Assembly (NCBI GenBank): GCA_016292045.1
Contig: JAEEZX010000039.1
Span: 1 to 36,902, forward strand
Direction of reading: 5' to 3'
Length of the DNA stretch: 36,902 nucleotides
From: Bacteroidaceae bacterium
Lineage (GTDB): Bacteria > Bacteroidota > Bacteroidia > Bacteroidales > Bacteroidaceae
Position 1 is the first letter of the stretch. Each line of letters opens with the position of its first letter. The notes under the pieces were generated by a model. The model ran no database searches, had not been told where the DNA came from, and worked only from the letters and a program-made list of their open reading frames with translations. Of this stretch, positions 20,184 to 29,364 are shown one piece after another. A program made the position numbers and the translations under genes.

Positions 20184-21722
20184 ATGAAAGCATTTGAAAA
20201 TCTTGAACTTTGGTGGGTAACTGGCGCTCAGCTTCTCTATGGAGGTGATGCTGTCGTAGCTGTTGATGCTCACTCTAAGGAAATGGTTGACGGACTCAAC
20301 CAAAGTGGCATTATCCCCATCAAGGTGGTTTACAAGGGCACAGCAAACTCTTCCAAAGAGGTAGAGGCTGTGATGAAGGCTGCCAACAACGAGGAGAAGT
20401 GCGTAGGTGTTATCACATGGATGCACACATTCTCTCCCGCAAAGATGTGGATTAAGGGTCTGCAGGATCTCCAGAAGCCCCTACTCCATTTCCACACTCA
20501 ATACAATGCAGAAATTCCCTGGGAGACCATGGATATGGACTTCATGAACCTCAACCAGTCTGCTCACGGTGATATTGAGTTCGGTCACATCTGCACTCGC
20601 ATGCGTGTTCCCCGCAAAGTGGTTTGCGGCTACTGGAAGGACGAGCAGGCTCAGAAGCAGATTGCCGTATGGGCTCGTGTTGCAGCCGGTGTTGCTGATG
20701 CCAAGAACGTACGCTGCCTGATGTTCGGTATGAACATGAACAACGTTGCTGTTACTGATGGCGACCGCGTTGAGTTCGAGCAGCGTCTGGGTTATCATGT
20801 TGACTACTATCCCGTTTCTTCTCTGATGGACTACTTCAAGAAGGTTACCGACGCTGAGGCTGACGCACTTGTTGAGGAGTACAAGAAGGAGTACACCATC
20901 AAGATTGACGAGAGTGGCGAGAAGGTTTACTGGGAGAAGGTCAAGAATGCAGCCAAGGCTGAAATCGCTCTTCGCCGCGTGCTGAAGGACGAGGGTGCTA
21001 CAGCATTCACCACCAACTTCGACGACCTCGGCGATGCCGACATCAACGATCCCAACTTTGTTGGTTTCGACCAGATTCCCGGTCTTGCATCTCAGCGTCT
21101 GATGGCAGAAGGATACGGTTTCGGTGCAGAGGGCGACTGGAAGACAGCCTGCCTCTATCGCAGCCTCTGGGTTATCCAGCAGGGTCTGCCCACCGGTTGC
21201 TCATTCCTTGAGGACTACACCCTCAACTTCGCCGGCGACCGTTCTTCTTGCCTCCAGAGCCACATGCTCGAGGTTTGTCCTCTTATCGCTGTCGACAAGC
21301 CAACTCTCGAGGTTCATTTCCTCGGTATCGGTATCCGCAAGCAGCAGACAGCCCGTCTCGTGTTCACCTCTAAGGTAGGTCGCGGCATCAAGGCTACTGT
21401 TGTCGACCTGGGCAACCGCTTCCGTCTGATATCTCAGGAGGTTGAGTGCATCGAGCCCAAGCCCATGCCCAACCTTCCCGTTGCTTCCGCCCTCTGGGTT
21501 CCCCAGCCCACATTCGAGATTGGTGCAGGTGCATGGATTCTGGCCGGTGGCACACACCACAGCGCATTCTCCTACGACATCACAGAGGAGTATTGGGAAG
21601 ACTTCGCCGAGATGACTGGCATTGAGTATGTCAAGATCAACAAGGACACCAAGACCAGCGAGTTCAAGCAGCAGTTGCAGAACAACGAGATGTACTACAT
21701 GCTCAGCAAAGCCTTGAGATAA
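20184..21722 (+). CDS. araA: L-arabinose isomerase
   Basis: A 512-residue cytoplasmic enzyme, close to the roughly 500 residues usual for AraA, that converts L-arabinose to L-ribulose. The N-terminal ELWWVTGAQLLYGG is the AraA hallmark. GVITWMHTFSPAKMWI (near 78) and LHFHTQYNAEIPW (near 100) follow. Metal ligands lie in AEGYGFGAEGDWK (Glu near 310), FLEDYTLNF (Glu near 338), and later histidines in the EVHFLGIG and GGTHHSAFS segments. It precedes the FGGY kinase by two bases. Confidence 0.97.
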   Translation: MKAFENLELWWVTGAQLLYGGDAVVAVDAHSKEMVDGLNQSGIIPIKVVYKGTANSSKEVEAVMKAANNEEKCVGVITWMHTFSPAKMWIKGLQDLQKPLLHFHTQYNAEIPWETMDMDFMNLNQSAHGDIEFGHICTRMRVPRKVVCGYWKDEQAQKQIAVWARVAAGVADAKNVRCLMFGMNMNNVAVTDGDRVEFEQRLGYHVDYYPVSSLMDYFKKVTDAEADALVEEYKKEYTIKIDESGEKVYWEKVKNAAKAEIALRRVLKDEGATAFTTNFDDLGDADINDPNFVGFDQIPGLASQRLMAEGYGFGAEGDWKTACLYRSLWVIQQGLPTGCSFLEDYTLNFAGDRSSCLQSHMLEVCPLIAVDKPTLEVHFLGIGIRKQQTARLVFTSKVGRGIKATVVDLGNRFRLISQEVECIEPKPMPNLPVASALWVPQPTFEIGAGAWILAGGTHHSAFSYDITEEYWEDFAEMTGIEYVKINKDTKTSEFKQQLQNNEMYYMLSKALR

Positions 21723-21724
21723 TT

Positions 21725-23317
21725 ATGACAGCGAAAGAAACTATCCTTGCAGGTAAAGCCATTCTCGGTATCGAGTTTGGCTCTACCCGCATTAAGGCTG
21801 TCCTCGTGGACGAGGAAAACAAGCCTATCGCACAGGGTTCTCACACATGGGAGAATCAGTTGGTGGACGGTCTCTGGACCTACAGCACCGAAGCTATCTG
21901 GTTCGGTCTTCAGGACTGCTATGCCGATCTCCGTAAGAATGTCCTCGAGCAGTACGACACCGAGATAGAGATTCTCGCCGGCATCGGCATCTCTGCTATG
22001 ATGCACGGCTATATGGCATTCGGTTCCAACAATCAGATTCTCGTGCCCTTCCGCACCTGGCGCAACACCAACACCGGTGAGGCTGCAGCAGAGCTCTCCA
22101 AGCTCTTCAACTACAACATCCCCCTGCGTTGGAGCATCAGCCATCTGTATCAGTGCATCCTTGACAATGAGGAGCATGTGAAGAAAATCAAGTTCCAGAC
22201 CACTCTGGCAGGCTACATCCATTGGCAGCTCACGGGTGAGAAGGTGCTTGGTGTGGGTGATGCCAGCGGTATGATTCCCGTCGACCCCAAGACGAAGGAC
22301 TACGACGAGACTATGGTGGAGAAGTTCAACAAACTCATCTCCACGAAGAATTTCGGTTGGACTCTTCGCGAGATCTTCCCCAAGGTGCTTTCTGCCGGTG
22401 AGAATGCAGGCTACCTCACTCCCGAGGGTGCCGGCAAGCTCGACATCTCCGGTCATCTGAAGCCCGGTGTGCCCTTGTGTCCTCCCGAAGGTGACGCAGG
22501 CACGGGTATGGCTGCCACCAATGCTGTCAAGCAGCGCACGGGTAATGTCTCTGCAGGCACCTCTTCCTTCTCTATGATTGTTCTTGAGAAGGAGCTCTCC
22601 AAGCCCTATGAGATGCTCGACATGGTGACCACACCCGACGGCAGTCTCGTGGCTATGGTGCATTGCAACAACTGTACCTCCGACATCAATGCCTGGGTGC
22701 GCATCCTCAAGGAATATGCAGAGCTTCTCGGCGTCAACCAGACTCCCAACGAGCTCTATGTCCGTCTCTTCGAACTTGCAGCAAAGGGCGACCCCGACTG
22801 CGGCGGTCTTATTTCCTACAACTACATCTCCGGTGAACCTGTCACAGGTTGCATGGACGGACGTCCTCTGGTGATACGCTCTGCCAACGACAAGTTCACT
22901 CTCGCCAATTTCATGCGTGCTCACCTCTACGGTGCCATTGCTGTGCTGAAGTTCGGCAACGACATTCTCTTCAAGGAAGAAGGTGTCAAGGTGGACCGCA
23001 TCACAGGTCACGGCGGCTACTTCACCACTCCTATCGTGGGTCAGAAGATGCTGGCAGCAGCTCTCAACTCCCCCATCTCCTGCATGGAGACAGCCGGAGA
23101 AGGCGGTGCCTGGGGTATTGCCCTGTTGGCTTCCTATATGGTGAACAATCCCAAGAAGCTCAATCTTGCCGACTGGCTCGACGAGGTTGTCTTCGCCGGC
23201 AACACAGGTGTTTCCGTAGATCCGGATCCTGCTGATGTTGAGGGTTTCAACCGCTATATCGAGAACTACAAGGCCTGCATCCCCGCAGAGCAGAAGGCTG
23301 TTGAGTGCAAGAAGTAA
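21725..23317 (+). CDS. FGGY carbohydrate kinase, probable ribulokinase
   Basis: A 530-residue FGGY-family kinase. The N-terminal ATP loop GIEFGSTRIKAVLVDEEN is at about residues 14-31. GISAMMHGYM near 93, DASGMIPVD near 178, the C-terminal glycine loop EGDAGTGMAATNAV near 257, and GHGGYF and GEGGAWGIALL near 425-460 complete the fold. Sequence-based naming would give xylulokinase, but it lies two bases after araA and there is no araB. A ribulokinase role is therefore likely, matching the non-orthologous kinase reported in Bacteroides arabinose operons. Xylulose as substrate cannot be excluded. Confidence 0.88.
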   Translation: MTAKETILAGKAILGIEFGSTRIKAVLVDEENKPIAQGSHTWENQLVDGLWTYSTEAIWFGLQDCYADLRKNVLEQYDTEIEILAGIGISAMMHGYMAFGSNNQILVPFRTWRNTNTGEAAAELSKLFNYNIPLRWSISHLYQCILDNEEHVKKIKFQTTLAGYIHWQLTGEKVLGVGDASGMIPVDPKTKDYDETMVEKFNKLISTKNFGWTLREIFPKVLSAGENAGYLTPEGAGKLDISGHLKPGVPLCPPEGDAGTGMAATNAVKQRTGNVSAGTSSFSMIVLEKELSKPYEMLDMVTTPDGSLVAMVHCNNCTSDINAWVRILKEYAELLGVNQTPNELYVRLFELAAKGDPDCGGLISYNYISGEPVTGCMDGRPLVIRSANDKFTLANFMRAHLYGAIAVLKFGNDILFKEEGVKVDRITGHGGYFTTPIVGQKMLAAALNSPISCMETAGEGGAWGIALLASYMVNNPKKLNLADWLDEVVFAGNTGVSVDPDPADVEGFNRYIENYKACIPAEQKAVECKK

Positions 23318-23353
23318 CTAACACAAAATCAATCTAAAACAACATTTTATAAA

Positions 23354-25378
23354 ATGAACGACATTAAGGTTCTCAATCACGCAGCAGATAATATCCGTAT
23401 CCTTGCTGCCTCTGCTGTAGAGAAGGCCAAGAGCGGTCACCCGGGCGGTGCTATGGGTGGTGCCGACTTCATCAACGTCCTCTACAGCGAATATCTGAAG
23501 TACGATCCCCAGAATCCCCGTTGGGTGGGCCGCGACCGTTTCTTCCTGGATCCCGGTCACATGGCTCCCATGCTCTATTCCCAGCTCTGCCTCATCGGCA
23601 AATACAGCCTCGAGGAGCTGCAGCAGTTGCGCCAATGGGGTTCTCCCACCACAGGTCATCCCGAATTTGAAATCGAGCGCGGTGTAGAAAACACCTCCGG
23701 TCCTCTCGGTCAGGGTCACGTGTTTGCTGTCGGTGCTGCCATTGCTGCCAAGTTCCTGGCTGCTCACACCGGCAACCCCACCTTCTCCAAGGAGACCATC
23801 TACGCTTACATCTCCGATGGCGGCGTTCAGGAGGAAATCTCTCAGGGTGCTGCACGTATCGCCGGTGTGCTCGGTCTTGACAATCTCATCATGTTCTACG
23901 ACTCCAACGATATCCAGCTCTCTACTGAGACTAAGGACGTTATGAACGAGGACACCGCTGCCAAGTATCGTGCTCTCGGTTGGGAGGTTATCGAGATTGT
24001 CGGTAACGACGCTGCACAGATTCGTGCTGCTCTCGACAAGGCTCAGACCGTTAAGGGCAAGCCCTGTCTCATCATTGGTAAGTGTATCATGGGTAAGGGT
24101 GCCCTCAAGGACGACGGTTCTTCCTACGAGGCCAACTGCAAGACCCACGGTGCTCCTCTCGGTGGCGACGCTTACAAAAACACCATTAAGAACCTCGGCG
24201 GCGACCCCGAGAATCCATTCCAGATTTTCGACGACGTGAAGGCTCTCTACGCTGCCCGTGCTGAGGAACTGAAGGGCATCTGCGCTGCCCGATACGAGGA
24301 GGAGAAGGCTTGGGCCGCTCAGAATCCCGACAAGGCTAAGCAGCAGGATGAGTGGTTTGCCGGCAAGGCTCCCAAGATCGACTGGTCTAAGTGTGTGCAG
24401 AAGGACAACGACGCTACGCGTAATGCCTCTGCCGCTTGTCTGAACGTGTTGGCTCAGCAGGTGCCCAACATGATTTGCGCCAGCGCCGACCTCTCCAACT
24501 CCGACAAGACCGACGGTTTCCTGAAGGCCACCAAGGCATTCACCAAGGGTGACTTCTCTGGTGCATTCTTCCAGGCCGGTGTTGCAGAGCTCACTATGGC
24601 TTGCTGCTGTATCGGTATGTGCCTCCACGGAGGTGTCATCCCCGCTTGCGGCACGTTCTTCGTATTCTCCGACTACATGAAGCCCGCCGTACGTATGGCT
24701 GCTCTCATGAAGCTCCCCGTGAAGTTCGTATGGACCCACGACGCATTCCGTGTCGGCGAGGACGGTCCCACTCACGAACCCGTTGAGCAGGAGGCACAGA
24801 TCCGTCTCATGGAGAAGCTCAAGACCCACGACGGCAAGAACTCCTGCCTCGTGCTGCGTCCCGCTGATGCCAAGGAGACCACTGTTGCATGGGCTATGGC
24901 TATGGACAACACCGACAGTCCCACAGCTCTCATCCTCTCTCGTCAGAATATCACCAACCTGCCCGCAGGCAACGACTACGAGGGCGCTCGCAAGGGTGGC
25001 TACATCGTAGCCGGCAGTGATGAGAATCCCGACGTTGTGATGGTGGCTACGGGTTCCGAGGTCAGCACACTCGTTGCCGGTGCCGAACTGCTGCGTAAAG
25101 ATGGCGTCAAGGTGCGCATCGTGAGCGTTCCCTCCGAGGGTCTCTTCCGCACTCAGAGCAAGGAGTACCAGCAGAGCGTAGTTCCCGCAGGTGCCAAGGT
25201 ATTCGGCATGACAGCCGGTCTGCCCGTCAATCTGCAGGGCTTCCTCATCGGTGCCGCTCCCGAGAGCAAGGTATGGGGTCTGGAGACCTTCGGCTTCTCC
25301 GCTCCCTACAAGGTGCTTGACGAGAAGCTCGGCTACACCGCTGAGAACGTCTACAACCAAGTTAAAGCAATGCTCTGA
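23354..25378 (+). CDS. tkt: Transketolase
   Basis: A 674-residue thiamine-diphosphate enzyme moving two-carbon units between pentose and aldose phosphates. Visible motifs: KSGHPGGAMGGADF near 26, DPGHMAPML near 64, GPLGQGHVFAVG near 116, the C-terminal FVWTHDAFRVGEDGPTHEP near 460 and LRPADAKET near 500. The TPP loop reads SDGGVQEE rather than the usual GDGxxxEG, so the first Gly is Ser. Together with RpiB it would feed xylulose- and ribose-5-phosphate from the ara block into glycolysis. Its stop codon overlaps the rpiB start (TGATG). Confidence 0.95.
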   Translation: MNDIKVLNHAADNIRILAASAVEKAKSGHPGGAMGGADFINVLYSEYLKYDPQNPRWVGRDRFFLDPGHMAPMLYSQLCLIGKYSLEELQQLRQWGSPTTGHPEFEIERGVENTSGPLGQGHVFAVGAAIAAKFLAAHTGNPTFSKETIYAYISDGGVQEEISQGAARIAGVLGLDNLIMFYDSNDIQLSTETKDVMNEDTAAKYRALGWEVIEIVGNDAAQIRAALDKAQTVKGKPCLIIGKCIMGKGALKDDGSSYEANCKTHGAPLGGDAYKNTIKNLGGDPENPFQIFDDVKALYAARAEELKGICAARYEEEKAWAAQNPDKAKQQDEWFAGKAPKIDWSKCVQKDNDATRNASAACLNVLAQQVPNMICASADLSNSDKTDGFLKATKAFTKGDFSGAFFQAGVAELTMACCCIGMCLHGGVIPACGTFFVFSDYMKPAVRMAALMKLPVKFVWTHDAFRVGEDGPTHEPVEQEAQIRLMEKLKTHDGKNSCLVLRPADAKETTVAWAMAMDNTDSPTALILSRQNITNLPAGNDYEGARKGGYIVAGSDENPDVVMVATGSEVSTLVAGAELLRKDGVKVRIVSVPSEGLFRTQSKEYQQSVVPAGAKVFGMTAGLPVNLQGFLIGAAPESKVWGLETFGFSAPYKVLDEKLGYTAENVYNQVKAML

Positions 25379-25815
25379 TGATTGCCATTGGTTTAGCATC
25401 CGATCATGCAGCTTTTCCTCTCAAGCAGTTCGTCAAGAGCTACTTGGAGGAAAAGGGCATCGCCTATAAGGACTACGGCACCTTCACTCAGGACAGCTGC
25501 AACTATGCCACCTACGGCCACGCTCTGGCTGAGGGTATAGAGGCTGGCGAAGTGGAGCGCGGCATTGCCATGTGCGGTTCGGGTGAGGGTATCTCTATGA
25601 CGCTCAACAAGCACCAGAGCATTCGTGCCGGTCTTGTGTGGCAGCCTGAGATAGCACATCTCATCCGCGAGCACAACAATGCCAACGTCATTGTCTTCCC
25701 CGGACGCTTCATTGACGAAGCCACCTGTCGTGCCTGCCTCGACGAATTCTTCAATACAGAGTTCGCCGGCGGTCGCCATCAGGAGCGCATCAACGACATC
25801 CCCGTGAAGAAGTGA
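25378..25815 (+). CDS. rpiB: Ribose-5-phosphate isomerase B
   Basis: A 145-residue LacAB/RpiB-family isomerase interconverting ribulose-5-phosphate and ribose-5-phosphate. The N-terminal IGLASDHAAFPLKQ binds the sugar phosphate. The catalytic cysteine lies in MCGSGEGISMTLNKH (near residue 66), and NVIVFPGRFI follows. Translation is coupled to tkt through TGATG. It ends the operon; a bidirectional terminator lies 25 bases downstream. Confidence 0.94.
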   Translation: MIAIGLASDHAAFPLKQFVKSYLEEKGIAYKDYGTFTQDSCNYATYGHALAEGIEAGEVERGIAMCGSGEGISMTLNKHQSIRAGLVWQPEIAHLIREHNNANVIVFPGRFIDEATCRACLDEFFNTEFAGGRHQERINDIPVKK

Positions 25816-25838
25816 TATTTATTCCTATAGCAGAAAAG

Positions 25839-25875
25839 AGAGAGAGGATTGCGATTGCAACCCTCTCTTTTTGTT
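25839..25875 (+). terminator. Bidirectional intrinsic terminator after rpiB
   Basis: A hairpin with outer stem AGAGAGG/CCTCTCT and inner TTGC/GCAA, separated by a mismatch, followed by TTTTTG. On the minus strand the same hairpin is followed by CTCTTTTCT, so it can also end the convergent outer-membrane-protein transcript. Confidence 0.8.
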
Positions 25876-25919
25876 TCTCTCCCACTTTAACCTTTAACCC
25901 TTAACCGTTAACCGTTATA

Positions 25920-27482
25920 TCAGAATCTCGCGCTCAGTGTGCATATCACGCTGTGGCGGCGTGTATTCATATTGATGCTGTTGGGATATGATTCCAGGTT
26001 GCCGAAGAAGTTGGCGTTCTGCACGCGGCACTTGTATGCCAGATCCACGCCAAACCATTTGATGCGCGTGCCCACACCCAGCGTCACCAGATGTGTGGGC
26101 GACACAGTGATCCACGATGTGCCGATATTGTTCACCCTGCTCTCGCTGGCCACAGCCGGATCCCAGCGCTCGCTCTTATAGATGTCGCAGATGTAGTTGT
26201 AGCCTGCGCGCAGCGCCAGACGGCTGACGGGCTTGTATTCCAGACCGAACTTCAGTCTGTGCTGTCCGCTGAGCGAGTGGCGCGTGTTGGTGTTCATCTG
26301 TTCGTCGTCTATCACGTTGAAGATGGAGCGGCGCTCGTCTTCGGGCATGTAGCCCATACCTTCGTATTTGTATATTGCGTATTCATAGTCCACACCCCAC
26401 GCCAGCTTGTTCTTCACTGTGCTGCCCACAGCCAGGCGGAAGCGCCAGGGAGAGCGTATGCTGAAGTCCCGGTTATAATAGTTGCCTCGTGTCGAATAGA
26501 ATTCTCCGGGCTGAGGTATGAAGGTGTCGCTCTCTCCGTCATATTTTGAGCGCAGCAGGTAGTCGTAGTGCGATGTCAGCAGAAACCATGTCGGGCTCTC
26601 AACGGCCACACCTATTCTCAGGGGGCTGTCTTCCACGGGACGTATTATGGCACCGAGCTTGAAGTTGAATCCGGACCCCTTTATTCTGTGATATTCCTTT
26701 ATATCATAGTCGTAGGGAGCATCGTCCGTACCGATGCGCTCTGTGTAACTGCTTTCGCGCCTGTAGTTCATCTGTTCCACTCCGATTGTCAGACCCACGT
26801 AGTATCTGTCGCGCACGTTCATCGAGAGGTTGAAGTCGTAGGCATGCATTGCTCCGTCTGTCATGCGATACATGCCCTGCCCTGATGTGGCGGGCAGTTT
26901 CGTCGAGCGCGACCACGTTCTCGTTCCGTCAGGAGCATCTGTGTAGTCCAGCAGTCCGCACTCGTAATAGTCTCTGTAGATGTATCCGTTGTGTATGCTG
27001 AATATCTCGTCGCCGTAGTGGTTCAGTATGTCGGCATACTGGTTGAGCTGCGACCCGGGCGTCATGATTTCTCCTGCGTTGAGGTTGTTGAAGTTTATCT
27101 TCTTATGGTAGTTGAATCCGATGTTGAAGTTCTTGATATAGCGTCCGTCCACTCTGAATGCTCCCACTATGGCCGCCTGGTCGAATGTGGCGTGTGTGCG
27201 GCTGTAGAGGTCTGTGGCGCTCTCGTCCGCTCCCCACACGGCACCTGCTGTCAGCGACACTTCGCTTTTTCTCAGCAATGCTATTGCTGCGGGATTGTCT
27301 CCCATTGCCGACACTTCGGCTCCCAGTGCTGTAAATGCTCCACCCATTCCCACGTAGCGTGCCGTACCCTGCAGGTCGTGGTCCTGTGTCGCCTCTGCGT
27401 TGACGTATGTGTTCTGCGCTGTTGCGTAGCCTGCAGCTCCCATCGCCACTGCCATTGCTATTATATATTTCCTTACCATCAT
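25920..27482 (-). CDS. FadL/OmpP1-type outer membrane transport protein
   Basis: A 520-residue outer membrane beta-barrel protein. The signal peptide (VRKYIIAMAVAMGAAGYATAQ) starts at the second Met, 27479. The mature N-terminus is typical of the OMPP1/FadL/TodX family in Bacteroidetes: GTARYVGMGGAFTALGAEVSAMGDNPAAI, the segment that sits in the pore as the hatch, here split across residues 37-65. The rest is rich in alternating Tyr/Arg strands and ends with a terminal Phe (LSARF). Family members import hydrophobic molecules such as fatty acids; the actual substrate is unknown. It lies 67 bases downstream of the aromatic-rich gene with no promoter of its own visible, so the two are probably co-transcribed. 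Confidence 0.88.
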   Translation of the reverse strand: MMVRKYIIAMAVAMGAAGYATAQNTYVNAEATQDHDLQGTARYVGMGGAFTALGAEVSAMGDNPAAIALLRKSEVSLTAGAVWGADESATDLYSRTHATFDQAAIVGAFRVDGRYIKNFNIGFNYHKKINFNNLNAGEIMTPGSQLNQYADILNHYGDEIFSIHNGYIYRDYYECGLLDYTDAPDGTRTWSRSTKLPATSGQGMYRMTDGAMHAYDFNLSMNVRDRYYVGLTIGVEQMNYRRESSYTERIGTDDAPYDYDIKEYHRIKGSGFNFKLGAIIRPVEDSPLRIGVAVESPTWFLLTSHYDYLLRSKYDGESDTFIPQPGEFYSTRGNYYNRDFSIRSPWRFRLAVGSTVKNKLAWGVDYEYAIYKYEGMGYMPEDERRSIFNVIDDEQMNTNTRHSLSGQHRLKFGLEYKPVSRLALRAGYNYICDIYKSERWDPAVASESRVNNIGTSWITVSPTHLVTLGVGTRIKWFGVDLAYKCRVQNANFFGNLESYPNSINMNTRRHSVICTLSARF

Positions 27483-27549
27483 GGTTTGTATGTTATATTC
27501 AGGTTATCGGTTATCGTCAAGAGTCAATTCTCAACATCTCAATTCTCAA

Positions 27550-28572
27550 CTATCTCCCTCTTCCCATTCTGGCTCCTCCGCCGCCCATCGAGCGACCTCC
27601 TCCGCCCATCGAGCGTCCGCCGCCTCCGTAGCCGCCTCCGTAGCCGCCGCTTCTGCCGCCCATCGAGCCGCTTGGCACGGAACGTGTGGTGCTGGGAGGT
27701 GTGTAGCTTCTGCCGTTGCTGGGTGTGTTGCCGGGTGTATTGTTGCGGTTGTTGCCGGGTGTGTAGTTGCGGTTGTTACGGTTGCCGGGCAGGTTTATGC
27801 TGCGTCCGTTGCTGCCGGAGGACCGGCCGTCCCTGTTGTACGTACGCCCTCCGCTGTTTAACGACCTGCCTCCGCTGTTTCTCGACGGTATGCGTCCGAT
27901 CACACCTCCCGGCACGTATCTGCTGTTCCCGTGTCCGACGTAGCGTCCTGTGATGTGCGGGCGTCCCCCACCCCTTGCGTAGCCGCCCGGGTAGTATCCG
28001 TGGTGACGGGGATAGTATCCGCCTCCGTGGTAGTAGGGTCTGTGGTGCCATGTGCTGTAGCCCCATCCGTAGTAGTAGGGTCTGTAGCTCCATCCGTAGT
28101 ATCCTCTCCACGAGTAAACCCACGGCGACACGTACCAGGGGTCGTACCATGATGAGTAGTACCACGGGTCGTAGCACCAGAACGGGTCATAGATATTTGT
28201 GAAGCGCACGCGGTAGATGGGTGCGTCATACGTACCGTCGGTATATCCCTGCGAGTATGCGTCTCCGTATCCCTGTGCGTATCCGGCTGAATACACTGTG
28301 GCGAGTGTGTCCACAGTCTGTCCGCTGCCTTCTGTTGTGCTTGTCTTGCGATAGCGTCCGCGACGGTTGTATTCATCCACGTCGCGTGTGTATGCAGCAT
28401 CTGTTTCTTCCGACACGTAGTACGGGTCCTCCACGGGTCTTGCCTCTGTGATCACCTGCACGGTCTGCACCTTCTTTTTTGAGGGCACGAAGTAGAGGTC
28501 ATCATCATCCTGAGCCATTGTCACGAATGGCATCATCATGCTCAAAAAGAGAAAGAAATACTTCGTTTTCAT
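27550..28572 (-). CDS. Secreted low-complexity aromatic- and glycine-rich protein
   Basis: A protein of 340 residues from ATG 28572, or 343 from 28581. The signal peptide is MKTKYFFLFLSMMMPFVTMAQ. The mature part has three zones: an acidic head (DDDDLYF); a Tyr/Trp/Gly/His-rich middle (about 135-205), for example SSWYDPWYVSPWVYSWRGYY; and an Arg/Asn/Gly/Ser tail ending in repeated GGGGRSMGGGG units. No enzyme motif is present. Such compositions occur in surface-associated or matrix proteins and can form condensates, but no function is known to me. A consensus promoter stands 16 to 25 bases upstream. Codons are not unusual for the region. Confidence 0.8.
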   Translation of the reverse strand: MKTKYFFLFLSMMMPFVTMAQDDDDLYFVPSKKKVQTVQVITEARPVEDPYYVSEETDAAYTRDVDEYNRRGRYRKTSTTEGSGQTVDTLATVYSAGYAQGYGDAYSQGYTDGTYDAPIYRVRFTNIYDPFWCYDPWYYSSWYDPWYVSPWVYSWRGYYGWSYRPYYYGWGYSTWHHRPYYHGGGYYPRHHGYYPGGYARGGGRPHITGRYVGHGNSRYVPGGVIGRIPSRNSGGRSLNSGGRTYNRDGRSSGSNGRSINLPGNRNNRNYTPGNNRNNTPGNTPSNGRSYTPPSTTRSVPSGSMGGRSGGYGGGYGGGGRSMGGGGRSMGGGGARMGRGR

Positions 28573-28596
28573 ATGCCACATTGTTTAATTATGCCA

Positions 28597-28627
28597 CAAA
28601 GATACAGTCTTTTTAAGAATCGGCAAA
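28597..28627 (-). promoter_or_regulatory. Consensus Bacteroidetes promoter (TTTG-N19-TATCTTTG)
   Basis: On the minus strand TTTG (28627-28624) is followed after exactly 19 bases by TATCTTTG (28604-28597), the full -33/-7 consensus. It drives the aromatic-rich gene and probably the FadL-type gene behind it. The leader to the first ATG is about 10-15 bases. Confidence 0.85.
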
Positions 28628-28733
28628 GGGATTTTACCATTTTTAAGGAGGAAAATCCCCTTTTTTAACGAAAACAAAAACCGTGAAAACCCTTATTTAA
28701 CCATTTCTGCCCCTGATTTTATTGATTTTCTTT

Positions 28734-29144
28734 TCACTGCGGTAAGACTCCGAGCTGCATCAGCAGTGAGAACATGTCGGGCAGACCGTGTTCGCGTACG
28801 ATTTTGCCGTCTTTTATCTCGTAGATATTCATGGCGGTGACGCAAATACTCTTACCCGTTGCCGGTATATTCATCAGTGGTTGTGTCTGTGTGCCGGTCA
28901 TTGTGTAGCGCACGAGTATTTTGTTTCCTTCGGATATTGTCTCCTCTATCCTCCACTTGATGTCGGGCATTGCTCCTCTCATCATGGCAAGCACGCCCAT
29001 ATAGCCTTCGAATCCCCTCATGGGCTCGGGTGATGTGGGTGCGTAGAAGATTACGTCATCGCTGATGATAGGTTGTCCGATGGCGGCATCTCCGCTGTTG
29101 ATAAACTCAAGAAACTGCTCAATCAATTTTCTGTTAGTATCCAT
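28734..29144 (-). CDS. SnoaL-like (NTF2-fold) protein
   Basis: A 136-residue protein of the NTF2-like superfamily, resembling SnoaL/steroid delta-isomerase-like proteins. It shows the opening helix RKLIEQFLEFINSGD, the strand DDVIFYAPTSPEPMRGFEGY, the ARG/PDIKWRIEETISEGN strand pair, and AMNIYEIKDGKIVREHGLPD near the end. Members are small hydrolases, cyclases or binding proteins; no specific activity can be assigned. It has its own consensus promoter at 29176-29206. Confidence 0.85.
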   Translation of the reverse strand: MDTNRKLIEQFLEFINSGDAAIGQPIISDDVIFYAPTSPEPMRGFEGYMGVLAMMRGAMPDIKWRIEETISEGNKILVRYTMTGTQTQPLMNIPATGKSICVTAMNIYEIKDGKIVREHGLPDMFSLLMQLGVLPQ

Positions 29145-29175
29145 AGTTAATCGTTGTATTTAGTATTTCCAAGGA

Positions 29176-29206
29176 CAAAGATAAGGAAAATTTTTGTATG
29201 CACAAA
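29176..29206 (-). promoter_or_regulatory. Consensus promoter of the SnoaL-like gene
   Basis: On the minus strand TTTG (29206-29203) precedes TATCTTTG (29183-29176) by exactly 19 bases. The gene starts 31 bases downstream. It is one of two promoters in the window with the ideal Bacteroidetes spacing. Confidence 0.85.
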
Positions 29207-29364
29207 ATATTCGTGCCACATTTGTCATTTAGGCGTAGCCGCAGCCCGTATTTCCGTAAATCCGCAGTTCCGTAGATTCGTTTTCCCTGGTTAGGCCGCA
29301 AAACACTTTCGTTCATCATTTTTTTCTCTCTGTAAGCAATAATAAGAATAAAAATGCAAAATTT

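Noticed and set aside
21695..23011. A 438-codon open frame antisense to the FGGY kinase
   Set aside because: Same codon-bias shadow effect; no domain visible and the opposite strand holds a complete kinase.
23318..25399. A 693-codon open frame antisense to the whole transketolase gene
   Set aside because: It mirrors a gene with strong codon bias; the protein is rich in His, Val, Leu and Gly without any motif, and tkt on the plus strand is unmistakable.
27590..27670. CRISPR-like short repeats with CCGCCCATCGAGCG units
   Set aside because: They are codon-level repeats of the glycine-rich tail of a coding gene, without regular spacers.
26991..27953. A 320-codon plus-strand frame opposite the FadL-type and aromatic-rich genes
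   Set aside because: Cys/Arg/Ser-rich translation with no motif; the minus-strand genes have signal peptides and promoters.
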